This document shows, piece after piece, positions 1-9,171 of a DNA stretch of 64,000 bases. The stretch's first letter is position 1. Each line of letters starts with the position of its first letter. The stretch is from Burkholderiaceae bacterium (GTDB lineage: Bacteria > Pseudomonadota > Gammaproteobacteria > Burkholderiales > Burkholderiaceae_C), in contig JAFEHU010000056.1 of the NCBI GenBank assembly GCA_017848435.1, positions 124,001 through 188,000 of the forward strand. Reading direction: 5' to 3'. Both the position numbers and the translations under genes were made by a program. A model generated the notes under the pieces. The model saw only the letters and a program-made list of their open reading frames with translations. It was not told where the DNA came from and made no database searches.

Positions 1-2168
1 GTCAGCGGCTGGTAGGTCGGGATCAGGTGGTGTTTGCCGTTGCCGATCAAATCGGCGCGGCCCATGGCCTTCAGCGCCTCGCGCAGCAGCGGCCAGTTGT
101 TGGCGTCGTGGTAACGCAAAAACGCCTTGTGCAGCCGGCGCCGGCGGTCACCGCGCACGATGTCCACCGTCTCGCTGTCGCGCGTCACCTTGCGCAGCGG
201 GTTCTTGTTGCTGTGGTACATCGCGGTGGCCGTGGCCATGGGGCTGGGGTAGAAGGTCTGCACCTGGTCGGCGCGGAAACCGTTCTTCTTCAGCCACAGC
301 GCGAGGTTCATCATGTCCTCGTCGCTGGTGCCCGGGTGGGCGGCGATGAAGTAAGGAATGAGGTACTGCTTCTTGCCGGCTTCTAGGCTGGCCGCGTCGA
401 AGAGTTTCTTGAAACGGTCGTAGCTGCCGATGCCCGGTTTCATCATCTTGGACAGCGGGCCGGTCTCGGTGTGCTCGGGCGCGATCTTCAGGTAGCCGCC
501 CACATGGTGGGTGGCCAGCTCCTTGATGTACTCGGGCGACTTCACCGCCAGGTCGTAACGCAGGCCGGAGCTGATGAGGATCTTCTTCACCCCTTTGAGC
601 GCACGTGCCCGGCGGTACATCTTGATCAGCGGGCCGTGGTCGGTGTTTAGGTTGGAACACACGTCCGGGTACACACAGCTGGGCTTGCGGCAGGCGGCCT
701 CGATGGCCGGGCTCTTGCAGCCAATGCGGTACATGTTGGCCGTGGGGCCACCGAGGTCGGAAATCACCCCGGTGAAGGCCGGAATCTTGTCGCGGATGTC
801 TTCGATCTCGCGGATCACCGAGTCTTCCGAGCGGCTCTGGATGATGCGGCCCTCGTGCTCGGTGATGGAGCAGAAGGTGCAGCCGCCAAAACAGCCACGC
901 ATGATGTTCACGCTGAAGCGGATCATCTCCCAGGCCGGGATCTTGGTCGCGCCCTCGTGGCTGCCGTTCTCGTCGGCGTAACGCGGGTGCGGGCTGCGGG
1001 CGTAGGGCAGATCGAACACCATGTCCATCTCGGCCGTGGTCAGCGGAATGGGGGGCGGCGTGATCCACACGTCGCGGTCGCCATGGGCCTGCACCAGCGC
1101 GCGGGCGTTGCCGGGGTTGGTTTCCAGGTGCAGCACCCGGTTGGCGTGGGCGTAGAGCACCGGGTCGCTTTTGACCTGTTCATAGGCCGGCAGGCGGATC
1201 ACCGAGCGGTCGCGCGGCGGCACCTTGAGCTTGCCGGCCAGTGCCGGGTTGGGCATGAACACCAGCGGCTGGATGGCGGGGTTGGCGTTGGGCGCCGCGC
1301 CGCCGTCTTCCTTGGCGCAGGTTTCGCCTTGGCTTTTGGCCTGCTCGGAGGTGTTCAGGTACGGGTTGACGTGCGACTCCACACGCCCGGGCGCATCGAC
1401 CGAGGTCGAGTCGATCTCAAACCAGCCCTCGGGCGTGTCACGCCGGATGAAGGCCGTGCCGCGCACGTCGACTATGTTTTCCACCGGCTCGCGGGCGGCC
1501 AGGCGGTGGGCGATTTCCACAATCGCCCGCTCGGCGTTGCCGTACAGCAGCAGGTCGCATTTCGCGTCCACCAGGATGGAGCGACGCACCTTGTCCTGCC
1601 AGTAGTCGTAATGCGCGATGCGGCGCAGCGAGCCTTCGATGCCGCCCATGACGATGGGCACGTCGCTCCAGGCTTCCTTGCAGCGCTGCGAATACACCAG
1701 CGAGGCGCGGTCTGGCCGCTTGCCGCCGACGTCGCCGGGGGTGTAGGCGTCGTCGCTGCGGATCTTGCGGTCGGCGGTGTAGCGGTTGATCATCGAATCC
1801 ATGTTGCCGGCGGTCACGCCAAAGAACAGGTTCGGTTTACCCAGAATCTTGAATGGGTCGGCGCTCTGCCAGTCGGGCTGGGCGATGATGCCCACCCGGA
1901 AGCCCTGGGCTTCCAGCATGCGGCCGATGACCGCCATGCCAAAGCTGGGGTGGTCCACATAGGCGTCGCCGGTGACGATGACGATGTCGCAGCTGTCCCA
2001 GCCCAGCGCGGTCATTTCTTCGCGGCTGGTGGGCAGGAATTTAGCGGTGCCGAAGCGTTTGGCCCAGTAGGGGCGGTAGCTGCCCAGCGGTTTCACCTGC
2101 GGCACGCGCGGCGCGGCCTTGGCACGGTCGGCAGCGGGCAACGGTGGGGTCAAGGTGGAATCGGACAC
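1..2168 (-). CDS. ygiQ: YgiQ family radical SAM protein (3' end cut)
   Basis: The reading frame starts at a GTG (2168-2166) and stays open to the left edge, giving about 722 residues, so the C-terminus is missing. YgiQ proteins are about 700-780 residues long. The radical SAM iron-sulfur motif is visible as [11 protein letters not shown], encoded near 867-905 (CxxxCxxC). The N-terminal segment has the family-typical phrases [11 protein letters not shown] and [16 protein letters not shown]. The biochemical role of the family is unsettled. GTG is the best start because no ATG gives the conserved N-terminus; the ribosome site before it is weak (AGAAAG). The large plus-strand open frame over this region is its shadow. 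Confidence 0.93.
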   Translation of the reverse strand, partial: MSDSTLTPPLPAADRAKAAPRVPQVKPLGSYRPYWAKRFGTAKFLPTSREEMTALGWDSCDIVIVTGDAYVDHPSFGMAVIGRMLEAQGFRVGIIAQPDWQSADPFKILGKPNLFFGVTAGNMDSMINRYTADRKIRSDDAYTPGDVGGKRPDRASLVYSQRCKEAWSDVPIVMGGIEGSLRRIAHYDYWQDKVRRSILVDAKCDLLLYGNAERAIVEIAHRLAAREPVENIVDVRGTAFIRRDTPEGWFEIDSTSVDAPGRVESHVNPYLNTSEQAKSQGETCAKEDGGAAPNANPAIQPLVFMPNPALAGKLKVPPRDRSVIRLPAYEQVKSDPVLYAHANRVLHLETNPGNARALVQAHGDRDVWITPPPIPLTTAEMDMVFDLPYARSPHPRYADENGSHEGATKIPAWEMIRFSVNIMRGCFGGCTFCSITEHEGRIIQSRSEDSVIREIEDIRDKIPAFTGVISDLGGPTANMYRIGCKSPAIEAACRKPSCVYPDVCSNLNTDHGPLIKMYRRARALKGVKKILISSGLRYDLAVKSPEYIKELATHHVGGYLKIAPEHTETGPLSKMMKPGIGSYDRFKKLFDAASLEAGKKQYLIPYFIAAHPGTSDEDMMNLALWLKKNGFRADQVQTFYPSPMATATAMYHSNKNPLRKVTRDSETVDIVRGDRRRRLHKAFLRYHDANNWPLLREALKAMGRADLIGNGKHHLIPTYQPL

Positions 2169-2249
2169 AGGGTCTTTCTGGGCAACCCCCGATTGTAAGG
2201 AATTACCCTGCTCCGTGGGCCTGTGACGTGCAGCGGCCCTGTCGCCCGC

Positions 2250-2966
2250 TCAGCACTTCACGGGGTTGCGGCAGAACTTGTCCAGTTCGCGCACCACACT
2301 TTTCACCTGCACCGGGTGGCGGGCCTTGGGACCGACATCGAGGCTCAGCTTCATTTCGTACTTCTTGAAGAACGCGTCAAACAGCTCACCGCCCAGTGTG
2401 GCGTAGGCGGTCAGCGTGTCGGTTTTGGCGTCGTGTTCCAGCAGCACCGCGCAGAGCGGCTGCTCGGCCGGCCCGCCCAGCACCTGCGCGCCTTTGGCGG
2501 GGTCGTACTGGCTATGGTCGGCGCAGCAGTGGATCACATCGTTCGCCGCACTGGGCGTGTTGCCGTTGGCTGCGGGGCCCTTGCGGAAGCTGATGAAACT
2601 GAGCTGCGGCGTCGGGTAGACCAGCTTGTGGGCGCAAATGGCCGAGTACGCCACCAGCTGCTTCTTGGGCCCCACACCGCCCGGCCAGGCGTAGGCCTGC
2701 TTGTCCTGGGTGGTCAGCGCCTGCGGCAGCGCGGGCTTGCCGAGGTCCAGCAGGAACACCGGCGTGGCCTCGAACGGGTAATGGAAGACGTAGTTGGTCT
2801 GGGGCTTCAGGGTGGCGGCCTTGAGCGGGTCACCAAGCTCGTTGACCAGCAGCACACGGGCGTAGTTCTGGGGACGGGCGTTGGCGGCCAGCGCTGGCCA
2901 GGCGCTGAGCGCGCTCAGACAGGTCACGCTGGCGGAACAGGTCTCGATGAAATCGCGTCGGTCCAT
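2250..2966 (-). CDS. Tat-exported Rieske [2Fe-2S] protein
   Basis: A 238-residue protein beginning MDRRDFIETC, with an RR motif followed by a hydrophobic run, so it is probably a Tat substrate folded before export. The mature part carries a Rieske ligand set: CAHK, then HCCADHSQYDP about 40 residues later (C-x-H ... C-x-x-H). It resembles small Rieske subunits of periplasmic oxidoreductases, but no partner oxidase lies next to it. The electron acceptor and substrate are unknown. I chose the ATG at 2966 because the longer open frame upstream adds a low-complexity Arg-rich stretch unlike a protein start. It is divergent from trhO. Confidence 0.8.
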   Translation of the reverse strand: MDRRDFIETCSASVTCLSALSAWPALAANARPQNYARVLLVNELGDPLKAATLKPQTNYVFHYPFEATPVFLLDLGKPALPQALTTQDKQAYAWPGGVGPKKQLVAYSAICAHKLVYPTPQLSFISFRKGPAANGNTPSAANDVIHCCADHSQYDPAKGAQVLGGPAEQPLCAVLLEHDAKTDTLTAYATLGGELFDAFFKKYEMKLSLDVGPKARHPVQVKSVVRELDKFCRNPVKC

Positions 2967-3046
2967 GGTGCAGGCCCTGGTGCTGAAATCGGTGAAATGG
3001 ACGGTAGCACGGCACACCGCTGCCAGGCTACGGGGATAATGCGGGG

Positions 3047-3880
3047 ATGGCGCAAGCATCCAACACCGGCGTCGCGTTCCACGACGCCTTTTACAAATTC
3101 GTGCACCTCCCAGCCACGGCCGAGGTGGCCAGCGCGCTGCGCGAGGTGACCGCACCGCTGCTGGGCAGCATTCTGGTGGCGCACGAGGGCATCAACGGCA
3201 TGCTGGCGGGCAGCGCCGAGGCGCTGGACGCATTTCGCCACGCGCTGGCAACCGACCCGCGGTTTGGCGGCCATTTCGGCGGCATGGTCTACAAGCGCAG
3301 CCCTTGCATCACCGCGCCGTTCAAGCGGATGAAGGTGCACGAAAAAGCCGAGATCGTGCCGCTGGGCATTCCGGGCATTGACGCGGCCAAACACACCGGC
3401 ATCAACGTCAGCCCGGAAGACTGGCGCAAGCTGATTGACGAAGAAGACGTGCTGCTGATCGACAACCGCAACAGCTTTGAGTACCGGCTCGGCCAATTCC
3501 GCAACGCCGTCAACCCGGAGGTGACCAACTTCCGCGACTTCCCCGAGTACGTCCTGGCGAACATTGACACCTGGAAGGCCAAAGGCAAGAAGGTGGCGAT
3601 GTACTGCACAGGTGGCATCCGCTGCGAGAAAACCAGCGCCTGGATGCTGGACCTCGGCATGACGGTCTACCAGCTGGAAGGCGGCATCCTCAACTACTTC
3701 GAGAAAATGCCCGACGCCGAACGCGACTGGCAAGGCGAGTGTTTTGTGTTCGACAACCGCATTGCGCTCGACACCCACCTGCAGGAAACCCCCACCACGC
3801 TGGACGACGTCTACGGCAGCGACTCCGAAGACGACGCCTGGCGCCTGAAGCGCGCCCGCCTGCTGGACGGCAGCAACTGA
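3047..3880 (+). CDS. trhO: tRNA uridine(34) hydroxylase
   Basis: A 277-residue member of the TrhO/YceA family, which hydroxylates uridine 34 in tRNA anticodons on the way to 5-(carboxy)methoxyuridine. The N-terminal acylphosphatase-like part contains the family phrase SILVAHEGINGMLAG (about residues 41-55). The rhodanese part carries the active Cys in YCTGGIRCEK (Cys187). Length and order match the family. It is a single gene divergent from the Rieske gene and convergent with msrA, whose stop lies 10 bases away. Another wobble-uridine enzyme, MnmH, occurs at 25.5 kb, and MnmC is at the right edge. Confidence 0.92.
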   Translation: MAQASNTGVAFHDAFYKFVHLPATAEVASALREVTAPLLGSILVAHEGINGMLAGSAEALDAFRHALATDPRFGGHFGGMVYKRSPCITAPFKRMKVHEKAEIVPLGIPGIDAAKHTGINVSPEDWRKLIDEEDVLLIDNRNSFEYRLGQFRNAVNPEVTNFRDFPEYVLANIDTWKAKGKKVAMYCTGGIRCEKTSAWMLDLGMTVYQLEGGILNYFEKMPDAERDWQGECFVFDNRIALDTHLQETPTTLDDVYGSDSEDDAWRLKRARLLDGSN

Positions 3881-3889
3881 GCCGCCCGC

Positions 3890-4525
3890 TCAGAACTTGC
3901 CAGCCTGGTCGCCCCACAGCTGCTGAAGCCGACCGTCGCGCCCGCAACTGGCGCGGTAGTACTTGTAGCGCAGCGGGTTCTTTTGGTAATAGTCCTGGTG
4001 GTACTGCTCAGCCGGGGTGAAGGTGCTGGCCAGCACGATCTCGGTGACGATGGGCGCCTTGAACGGCTTGGTCTTGTCCAGCGCTTCTTTTGAGGCCGTG
4101 GCGATTTTCAGCTGCTGTTCACCGTGGGCAAAAATCGCGGTGCGGTAAGGCGAACCAACGTCGCAAAACTGGCGGTCTTTGGTGGTCGGGTCGATGGTGT
4201 GCCAGAAATAAGCCAGCAGTTGTTCGTAGCTCACCTTGGCCGGGTCGTAAACAATTTGCACCGCTTCGGCGTGGCCAGTGGCTTTGGAAGACACCTGCTC
4301 GTAGGTCGGGTGGGCGGTGCGGCCACCGATGTAGCCGGAGGTGGTGGAGATGACGCCGGGCACCTTGTCAAAGTCCGACTCCACGCACCAGAAACAGCCA
4401 CCGGCAAAAGTGGCCAGTGCGGTGCTGGCGGGCGCCTGGGCCAACGCAGCGCCGGCCACGCAAGACAGCAGCAGCAAGGCGCGCCGCGCACCAGCCAACA
4501 ATCGGGGCAAGTAGGGTGTGTGCAT
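3890..4525 (-). CDS. msrA: Peptide-methionine (S)-S-oxide reductase, exported
   Basis: A 211-residue MsrA. The active-site motif GCFWC (Cys44, with Cys47) is followed by the canonical family region: GYIGG, the GHAEAVQIVYDP segment, and the YHQDYYQKNP phrase near the C-terminus. The first about 30 residues (a basic start, then LLLLSCVAGAALAQA) form a signal peptide, so this copy works in the periplasm, repairing oxidised methionine. It is transcribed alone. The upstream region shared with the next gene holds one copy of the dispersed 70-base repeat. Confidence 0.93.
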   Translation of the reverse strand: MHTPYLPRLLAGARRALLLLSCVAGAALAQAPASTALATFAGGCFWCVESDFDKVPGVISTTSGYIGGRTAHPTYEQVSSKATGHAEAVQIVYDPAKVSYEQLLAYFWHTIDPTTKDRQFCDVGSPYRTAIFAHGEQQLKIATASKEALDKTKPFKAPIVTEIVLASTFTPAEQYHQDYYQKNPLRYKYYRASCGRDGRLQQLWGDQAGKF

Positions 4526-4586
4526 GCCGCGAGCTTACGGCAAGCCCCCTGTTTTGGCCACCGCAGGCCACCCCACCCCGGTTTCC

Positions 4587-4659
4587 CTGCTATTTTCAAG
4601 CCAAATTGGCCATCTGCCTTAGTGAAATCTTGCGGTTAAGCTATAAAAAAAGTAGCAAA
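4587..4659 (+). repeat. Dispersed ~70 bp repeat, copy A
   Basis: This is one of four related segments in the window (others near 24060, 34690 and 45727). The shared core reads AAATyGGCCT, then CCTTAGTGAAATCTTGCGG, then AGCTAT, and ends with a small inverted repeat around an A/T run (gctat/gtagc). Here it lies between msrA and the DUF938 methyltransferase, in their divergent upstream region. Its AT-rich composition differs from the GC-rich genes. Function is unknown. I associate similar intergenic repeats with Comamonadaceae genomes, from memory only. Confidence 0.75.
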
Positions 4660-4693
4660 CGTGGCTGCCACCGGCGCATGCGAGACTGTCCCC

Positions 4694-5320
4694 ATGGAAC
4701 TGCCTCTCGACAAACCCTTCTCCCCCGCCGCCGAACGCAACCGCGACGCCATCCTCGCGGTGCTGCGGCAGCACCTGCCGCCGCCCACAACCGCGCTGAA
4801 CCCCTCGGTACGGGTGCTCGAGGTTGGCAGTGGCACCGGCCAGCACGCGGTGCACTTTGCCGCCGCCCTGCCCCACCTGCAGTGGCAATGCAGCGACGTG
4901 GCAGAACACCTCGGCGGCATCCGTGCTTGGCTGGCCGACGCCGCACTGCCCAACACGCCCGACCCGTGGGTGCTGGACGTGAACGCAGGCCTGCCAGCGG
5001 TGGCTCACGACGCGGTGTTCACCGCCAACACGCTGCACATCATGGGCTGGGCCGAGGTGCAGCGGCTGTTTGCCGAATTGCCACACGCCCTGGCAGTGGG
5101 CGGCTTGCTGGTGGTCTATGGCCCGTTCAACGACGGCGGCCAGTTCACCAGCCCCAGCAACGCCGCGTTTGACGCGGCGCTGCGCGACGCCAACCCGAAG
5201 CGCGGCATCCGCGATTTTGAAGCGGTGGACGCGCTGGCGCAGGCCGCCGGGCTGGTCTTGGTAGGCGATGTGGCGATGCCGGCCAACAACCGCTGCCTGG
5301 TCTGGCGCAGGACGGCCTGA
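4694..5320 (+). CDS. DUF938 SAM-dependent methyltransferase
   Basis: A 208-residue protein from the ATG at 4694. It starts MELPLDKPFSPAAERN, the usual opening of DUF938 proteins (PFSPAAERNRDPI-like), and has SAM-binding motif I as VLEVGSGTGQHA. Motif II-like acidic residues follow at LQWQCSDV, and post-motif sequence NTLHIMGW is typical of the family. The substrate is unknown. A GTG at 4661 would add 11 residues, but that extension overlaps the edge of the dispersed repeat and adds nothing conserved. Its stop is 3 bases from the end of the convergent oxygenase gene. Confidence 0.88.
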   Translation: MELPLDKPFSPAAERNRDAILAVLRQHLPPPTTALNPSVRVLEVGSGTGQHAVHFAAALPHLQWQCSDVAEHLGGIRAWLADAALPNTPDPWVLDVNAGLPAVAHDAVFTANTLHIMGWAEVQRLFAELPHALAVGGLLVVYGPFNDGGQFTSPSNAAFDAALRDANPKRGIRDFEAVDALAQAAGLVLVGDVAMPANNRCLVWRRTA

Positions 5321-5322
5321 AC

Positions 5323-6483
5323 TCAGCCCAGCCGCCGCGCCAGGCTCTCGTTGAACAACGCGCAGGCGAATTCGTTGCGCCCGAAACGGAAGGCGTCGTT
5401 CGCGCCGCTGCGCAAGCCGCTTTGAATGGACGCAGCCAGCGCAAAGTCTTCGTCCAGCGTTTCCCAGAACAGGAAGTCGTTCTTCTGCCAGTGCTCGGCG
5501 GCGCGGTGCTGGTAGCGTTCCGGCACCAGCATCCAGCCGTGCACGTCGCAGTGGTCCACGTCGGTCGGGCTCACGGTGAACAGGTCAATGTGGTCGCCCT
5601 CCCACAGCATGAAGGCGCACGGGAAAAAGTAATAAATGATGTGGGTGTGCCGGCCCACCAGGTCCATGTCGATGGTGTTGGCAGACGTCTCGGCCAATGT
5701 GCGTTTGGGCAGCACGATCTTGTGGTGGTCCCCGGCGTGTTCGTGCACCACCATGTTGTCGTGGAAAATCGGCGCCACGGTTTTCTGGTGTGCGTACTGG
5801 AAGTGGTAACTCTCCAGGTTGCCCTCCAGCACCAGCTTCCAGTTCGACGGCTGCACGAACTGTCGCCGTTCCGGGCTGAAAGCGGTGCTGTTGTAGCCCA
5901 GCGCTTCCACCTCGGCGCCGATGGGGCCGAAGTAGCCGTCCCAGTCAAACCCCGTTTGCGGCGTGGCGATCACCCAGGCCATGCCCAGCCGCTCGGCCAC
6001 CGGCAGCGCCACCAGGCCCGCTGCCTCGCGCGGCACATGCGGGAAATCGGCCTCGTGCGGCCGGCCCACGCTGGCGCCACAGGCGTCGTAGGTCCAGCTG
6101 TGGTACGGGCAAACAAAGCGCGTCTTGCCGTGCCCGCAGGCTTCTTCTGGCACCACGATGGCGCCCCGGTGCCGGCAGACATTGATGAACGCGTTCAGCC
6201 CACCCTGCGCGTCGCGCGTCAACAGCACTGGCACGCCATGCACCCGCGTGCTCAGCCAGTCGCCGGGCTGCGCCAGTTGGGCGATGGGCGCGACGGGCAT
6301 CGGCAGGGTTTTCAGCAGCGCCAGCTCGTCGGCCAGCTGCGCCGGGTTCAGGTAATGGCTGACCGGCTGGCTGCTGGGTGCACCACGCTGCGGGTCCTGC
6401 CCATGGATGGCGGTGGCCGAGCGTTCCCAAATGCGGCGTGCCACCGGGTCGTCGGCCAGTTTCAAGGGGATGGCTTGGTTCAT
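5323..6483 (-). CDS. Aromatic ring-hydroxylating oxygenase, alpha subunit
   Basis: A 386-residue Rieske non-heme iron oxygenase. The Rieske domain is seen as CRHRGAIVV ... CPYHSWTYD (C-x-H, C-x2-H). The catalytic domain has the NLESYHFQYAHQK segment, in which ESYH fits the usual E/D-x2-H-x4-H iron site. No beta subunit, ferredoxin or reductase is adjacent, so electron supply is not local and the substrate cannot be named. The ATG at 6483 overlaps the stop of the upstream TetR gene as ATGA, so the two are translationally coupled. A longer frame exists but is TetR coding sequence in another frame. Confidence 0.88.
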   Translation of the reverse strand: MNQAIPLKLADDPVARRIWERSATAIHGQDPQRGAPSSQPVSHYLNPAQLADELALLKTLPMPVAPIAQLAQPGDWLSTRVHGVPVLLTRDAQGGLNAFINVCRHRGAIVVPEEACGHGKTRFVCPYHSWTYDACGASVGRPHEADFPHVPREAAGLVALPVAERLGMAWVIATPQTGFDWDGYFGPIGAEVEALGYNSTAFSPERRQFVQPSNWKLVLEGNLESYHFQYAHQKTVAPIFHDNMVVHEHAGDHHKIVLPKRTLAETSANTIDMDLVGRHTHIIYYFFPCAFMLWEGDHIDLFTVSPTDVDHCDVHGWMLVPERYQHRAAEHWQKNDFLFWETLDEDFALAASIQSGLRSGANDAFRFGRNEFACALFNESLARRLG

Positions 6484-7106
6484 CGTGGTTTCCGTGAAGG
6501 CGTGGGCCGCAGCGCTCCCATGCAAAAGGCACACAGGGCGTTGATCAGTTCGCCCGCGGCGGGTGCGTCGGCTACTGGCTCGCACAAAGGGCCAGACAAC
6601 GCTTCGCGCAACGCACCCACGATGCAGGTGGCCGTCAAACCGGTGTGGGCGCACTGCAGCTCGCCCTGCGCCACGCCGTTGTCCAGAATGCGCTTGAACT
6701 GCGCGATGAAGCGGGCATGGTGTTCCAGCCGTGCGGCCTCCACCTGCGTGTCAGACGGCTCGGCGAGCATGGCGTAAGCCAGCCGGGGCCCGCGCAACGC
6801 GCGCTGGGCAAAGGTGCGAATCGCCGCCTCCAGCCGGGCCAGGGCCGGGCCATCGCTGTCGGCAATGGCGGCCACCACGTCGGTTTCGTGGCCGGTGTGG
6901 TAGCCGTAGGCCTGCGCCATCAGATCGCCCTTGTCGGGGAAGTAACGGTAGATGGAGCCGGTGGCCACGCCGGCGATTTCCGCCACCGTCGCCACCTGCA
7001 CTGCACGCCAACCGCCTTCGGCAATCAACTGCTGCACCGCCTGCAAAATGCGCTCGCGCGTTTCCTGTGACTTGGCAATGACGCGGTCGGTCTTGTGGTA
7101 GGCCAT
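6480..7106 (-). CDS. TetR family regulator
   Basis: A 208-residue TetR-type repressor. The N-terminal helix-turn-helix is clear: RERILQAVQQLIAEGG, then VAEIAGVATGSIYRYFPDKGDLM at residues about 18-63. The C-terminal ligand domain is divergent, so the inducer is unknown. It sits directly upstream of, and overlaps by 4 bases (ATGA), the ring-hydroxylating oxygenase, which it most likely controls together with itself. Its own promoter carries a 20-base perfect palindrome that ends one base before the start codon. Promoter geometry predicts transcription from the A of the ATG, so the message is probably leaderless. Confidence 0.93.
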   Translation of the reverse strand: MAYHKTDRVIAKSQETRERILQAVQQLIAEGGWRAVQVATVAEIAGVATGSIYRYFPDKGDLMAQAYGYHTGHETDVVAAIADSDGPALARLEAAIRTFAQRALRGPRLAYAMLAEPSDTQVEAARLEHHARFIAQFKRILDNGVAQGELQCAHTGLTATCIVGALREALSGPLCEPVADAPAAGELINALCAFCMGALRPTPSRKPR

Positions 7107-7107
7107 A

Positions 7108-7141
7108 AAGTGAATTTAAATTCACTTCATTGAAATGTCAA
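7108..7141 (-). promoter_or_regulatory. TetR promoter with overlapping operator
   Basis: On the minus strand, TTGACA (7141-7136) and TAAATT (7118-7113) are separated by exactly 17 bases, a near-consensus sigma-70 promoter. The perfect palindrome AAGTGAATTTAAATTCACTT (7108-7127) covers the -10 box and reaches to one base from the ATG at 7106. A repressor bound there would block its own promoter, the usual TetR arrangement. The expected +1 falls on the A of the ATG and there is no room for a ribosome-binding site. Confidence 0.8.
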
Positions 7142-7426
7142 GCCGATGCCTGGTGTTTCACCCCACACACGAAGCCTGCACACCCCCATGGCCCCAACAC
7201 AAGCAGACACCCCATGACTTATGCACGGTTGCCCCATTTTGTTGGCCATGCCACTCGCACGCTGGCGGGCACAGCCCGATAAATTAAGCACAGCACATGA
7301 CAACAAGTTGTGTGCGAGGTGGGCAGCAGCTCTTTGCCGCGACCGGGAACATGCTGATCCGTAGGAAGATCCACAGCATGTTTCCGGCCGCGGCAAATTT
7401 TTTCTGCCGCACCGCCAACCTGCGCT
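7142..7426. other. Non-coding gap with large stem-loop
   Basis: I see no convincing gene here; the short open frames in both directions have no recognisable sequence. The notable content is a long imperfect inverted repeat at 7333-7397 (see the separate entry) and a small dyad around 7303-7318 (ACAAC/GTTGT). Composition between 7142 and 7300 is unremarkable. Confidence 0.6.
7333..7403 (+). repeat. 24 bp-arm inverted repeat followed by T6
   Basis: Arms 7333-7356 and 7374-7397 pair over 24 positions with only two mismatches (arms begin TTTGCCGCG and end CGCGGCAAA), around a 17-base loop. Six T residues (7398-7403) follow on the plus strand. The stem is longer than usual for an intrinsic terminator, and no plus-strand gene ends just upstream, so a terminator role is doubtful. 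It could be a mobile-element remnant or a structured RNA. It lies just beyond the 3' end of the CHRD lipoprotein gene. Confidence 0.65.
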
Positions 7427-7879
7427 TCAGCGCGCGACCAGTTGTCCGCGGATCTCGCCACCCGGGTGTTTGGCGGTGTGCACATTCAGGTACCACTTGC
7501 CCGCCAGCACATCGGCCGCCTGCTCGGCCGTCAGCGTGGCCTCGCCAGTGGACGGGCTGATCACCGGGTTGGCCAGCCCCACCACCACGCCTGCGTTCTG
7601 CCCTGCCGGCGCTGGGCCGTGGAAATGCGCGGCCGTCACCGGGCCGGTCAACCCGGCGTAGCTCAGTTTCCAGGTCAACACATTGGTGCTTTTGTGCAGC
7701 GACGCGGTCAGCGTGCCGCCACCCTTGGTGGTCACGGGGGGTACCTCTTCCAGCCCACTCAGCGTGACGCTGTATTCGGCACTGCTGTTCGGCAGCGGGA
7801 TGACGATGCAGCCAGCGGCCAGCACGCTCAAGGCCAGCGCGGCCAGAAGAAAACGCGAACGGGTTGCAACAGGGGTCAT
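7427..7879 (-). CDS. CHRD domain lipoprotein
   Basis: A 150-residue protein with a lipoprotein signal peptide (hydrophobic run ending LAAGC, Cys at about residue 23). A CHRD domain follows, first described in chordin: the phrases LSGLEEVPPV, AHFHGPA and WYLNVHT with HPGGEIRGQL are the standard CHRD sequence. It is expected to sit in the outer or inner membrane facing the periplasm. The function of bacterial CHRD proteins is not established. It is monocistronic and divergent from the OmpA-family gene. Confidence 0.88.
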   Translation of the reverse strand: MTPVATRSRFLLAALALSVLAAGCIVIPLPNSSAEYSVTLSGLEEVPPVTTKGGGTLTASLHKSTNVLTWKLSYAGLTGPVTAAHFHGPAPAGQNAGVVVGLANPVISPSTGEATLTAEQAADVLAGKWYLNVHTAKHPGGEIRGQLVAR

Positions 7880-8108
7880 GGAATGCTCCGGTGAAATGGC
7901 GTTGGCACGGGTGTGCCGAACCGCACCAATTTACACGAACTAGGCCACTCCGCCCAACCTGCGGCGGTAGGACAAGGCCCACAACCAGTCGGGCGCATGC
8001 CTGATTGGTTGTGCTGCTCCTGCCGCCGACACTGCATTCAGGCATTCGGCAGCGCGCCGCAATGCCGTGACCATGCCAACCGCACCACCTACAACAAGGA
8101 TTTCCCCA

Positions 8109-9146
8109 ATGACACCTCTGAGCAAAATTTCCATCGCCCTGGCGGTTTTCGCAGGCGCCACTGCTGTGGCCCATGCCGAAACCGTGCAAAACCCGTCCTG
8201 GTACATCATGCCCAGCATTGGCGTCAGCAAGCCCGACAACCGCTTCAACGACGGTCACAACGCCCCCGGTGTTGGCCTGCGCTTCGGTAAACAGGTTTCA
8301 CCGTCGTGGGACATGCAGGTCGGCGGCACCTACTCGCGTGACCATGGCCAATCGCCACGTTACGAACAGGGCACCCTGGGCGTGGACGGCCTGTACATGC
8401 TGAGCCGTGGTGCGGTGCGCCCGTTTGTGCTGGTGGGCGCAGGCGCCCAGCGCGACAAGATTGGTGGCAGCAATGAAACGTCGCCATACATTAGCGCAGG
8501 TTTTGGTGTGCAAGCCGCAGTGACCGAGCGCCTGTTCGTGCAGGCCGACGTGCGCCGCAGTGCCGCCCACCTGCGTGGCACCACTTTCAACGCCGACCAC
8601 TCCATCACCGACAGCGCCAACATTGGCCTGGCTTACTACTTTGACAAGGCGCCTCAACCCGTGCGCCAAGCGCAGTATGTTCCGCCACCTGCACCGGTGG
8701 CCCAGGCCCCCGCACCGATGCCAGTGCCTGTGCCGGTTTCCCCACCACCGCCACCAGCCCCCAAGTTCGAGCGCATCACGCTCTCGGCCACCGAGCTGTT
8801 TGGCTTTGACAGCGCCCAGTTGCGTTCGCCCCAGCCCAAGCTCGACCAGTTGGCCAGCACGCTGGTCAGCGCCGGTGGCGCTGAAACGCTCAACATCGTG
8901 GGCTACACCGACCGCCTCGGCTCGCCTGCCTACAACCAGAAGCTGTCGCAGCGCCGCGCTGACGCGGTCAAGGCCTATCTGGTCGGCAAGGGCGTCACGT
9001 CCGGTCGCCTGAATGCCGAAGGCAAAGGCGAAAGCAACCCCGTTGTGGAGTGCAACAACAAGAAGCGCGCCGACCTGATCACCTGCCTGGAACCCAACCG
9101 CCGCGTGGAAGTGGAACAAATCGTCATTGAACGCCGCGTGAACTAA
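8109..9146 (+). CDS. OmpA-family outer membrane protein
   Basis: A 345-residue protein with a signal peptide (ends AVAHA), an N-terminal eight-strand-type beta-barrel part, a Pro-rich hinge (residues about 190-220, PPPAPVAQAPAPMPVPVP) and a C-terminal OmpA peptidoglycan-binding domain (FGFDSAQL ... VGYTDRLGSPAYNQKLSQRRADAV). It anchors the outer membrane to peptidoglycan. The start at 8109 is preceded by AAGGA at good spacing; an in-frame ATG at 8067 would place 14 residues before the signal peptide. An insert NNKKRADLITCLEPNRR near the C-terminus has two Cys, typical of the Comamonadaceae-type OmpA domain. A strong terminator follows. Confidence 0.93.
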   Translation: MTPLSKISIALAVFAGATAVAHAETVQNPSWYIMPSIGVSKPDNRFNDGHNAPGVGLRFGKQVSPSWDMQVGGTYSRDHGQSPRYEQGTLGVDGLYMLSRGAVRPFVLVGAGAQRDKIGGSNETSPYISAGFGVQAAVTERLFVQADVRRSAAHLRGTTFNADHSITDSANIGLAYYFDKAPQPVRQAQYVPPPAPVAQAPAPMPVPVPVSPPPPPAPKFERITLSATELFGFDSAQLRSPQPKLDQLASTLVSAGGAETLNIVGYTDRLGSPAYNQKLSQRRADAVKAYLVGKGVTSGRLNAEGKGESNPVVECNNKKRADLITCLEPNRRVEVEQIVIERRVN

Positions 9147-9171
9147 ACACCCCGCTCCGTTTCTCCGTTTG

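Noticed and set aside
855..2198. Plus-strand open frame of 447 codons
   Set aside because: It lies opposite ygiQ; its product is Val/Gly/Arg/His-rich low-complexity sequence, the usual antisense shadow of a GC-rich gene.
7127..7396. Minus-strand open frame of 89 codons in the 7.1-7.4 kb gap
   Set aside because: There is no recognisable sequence or ribosome site, and it runs through the large inverted repeat.
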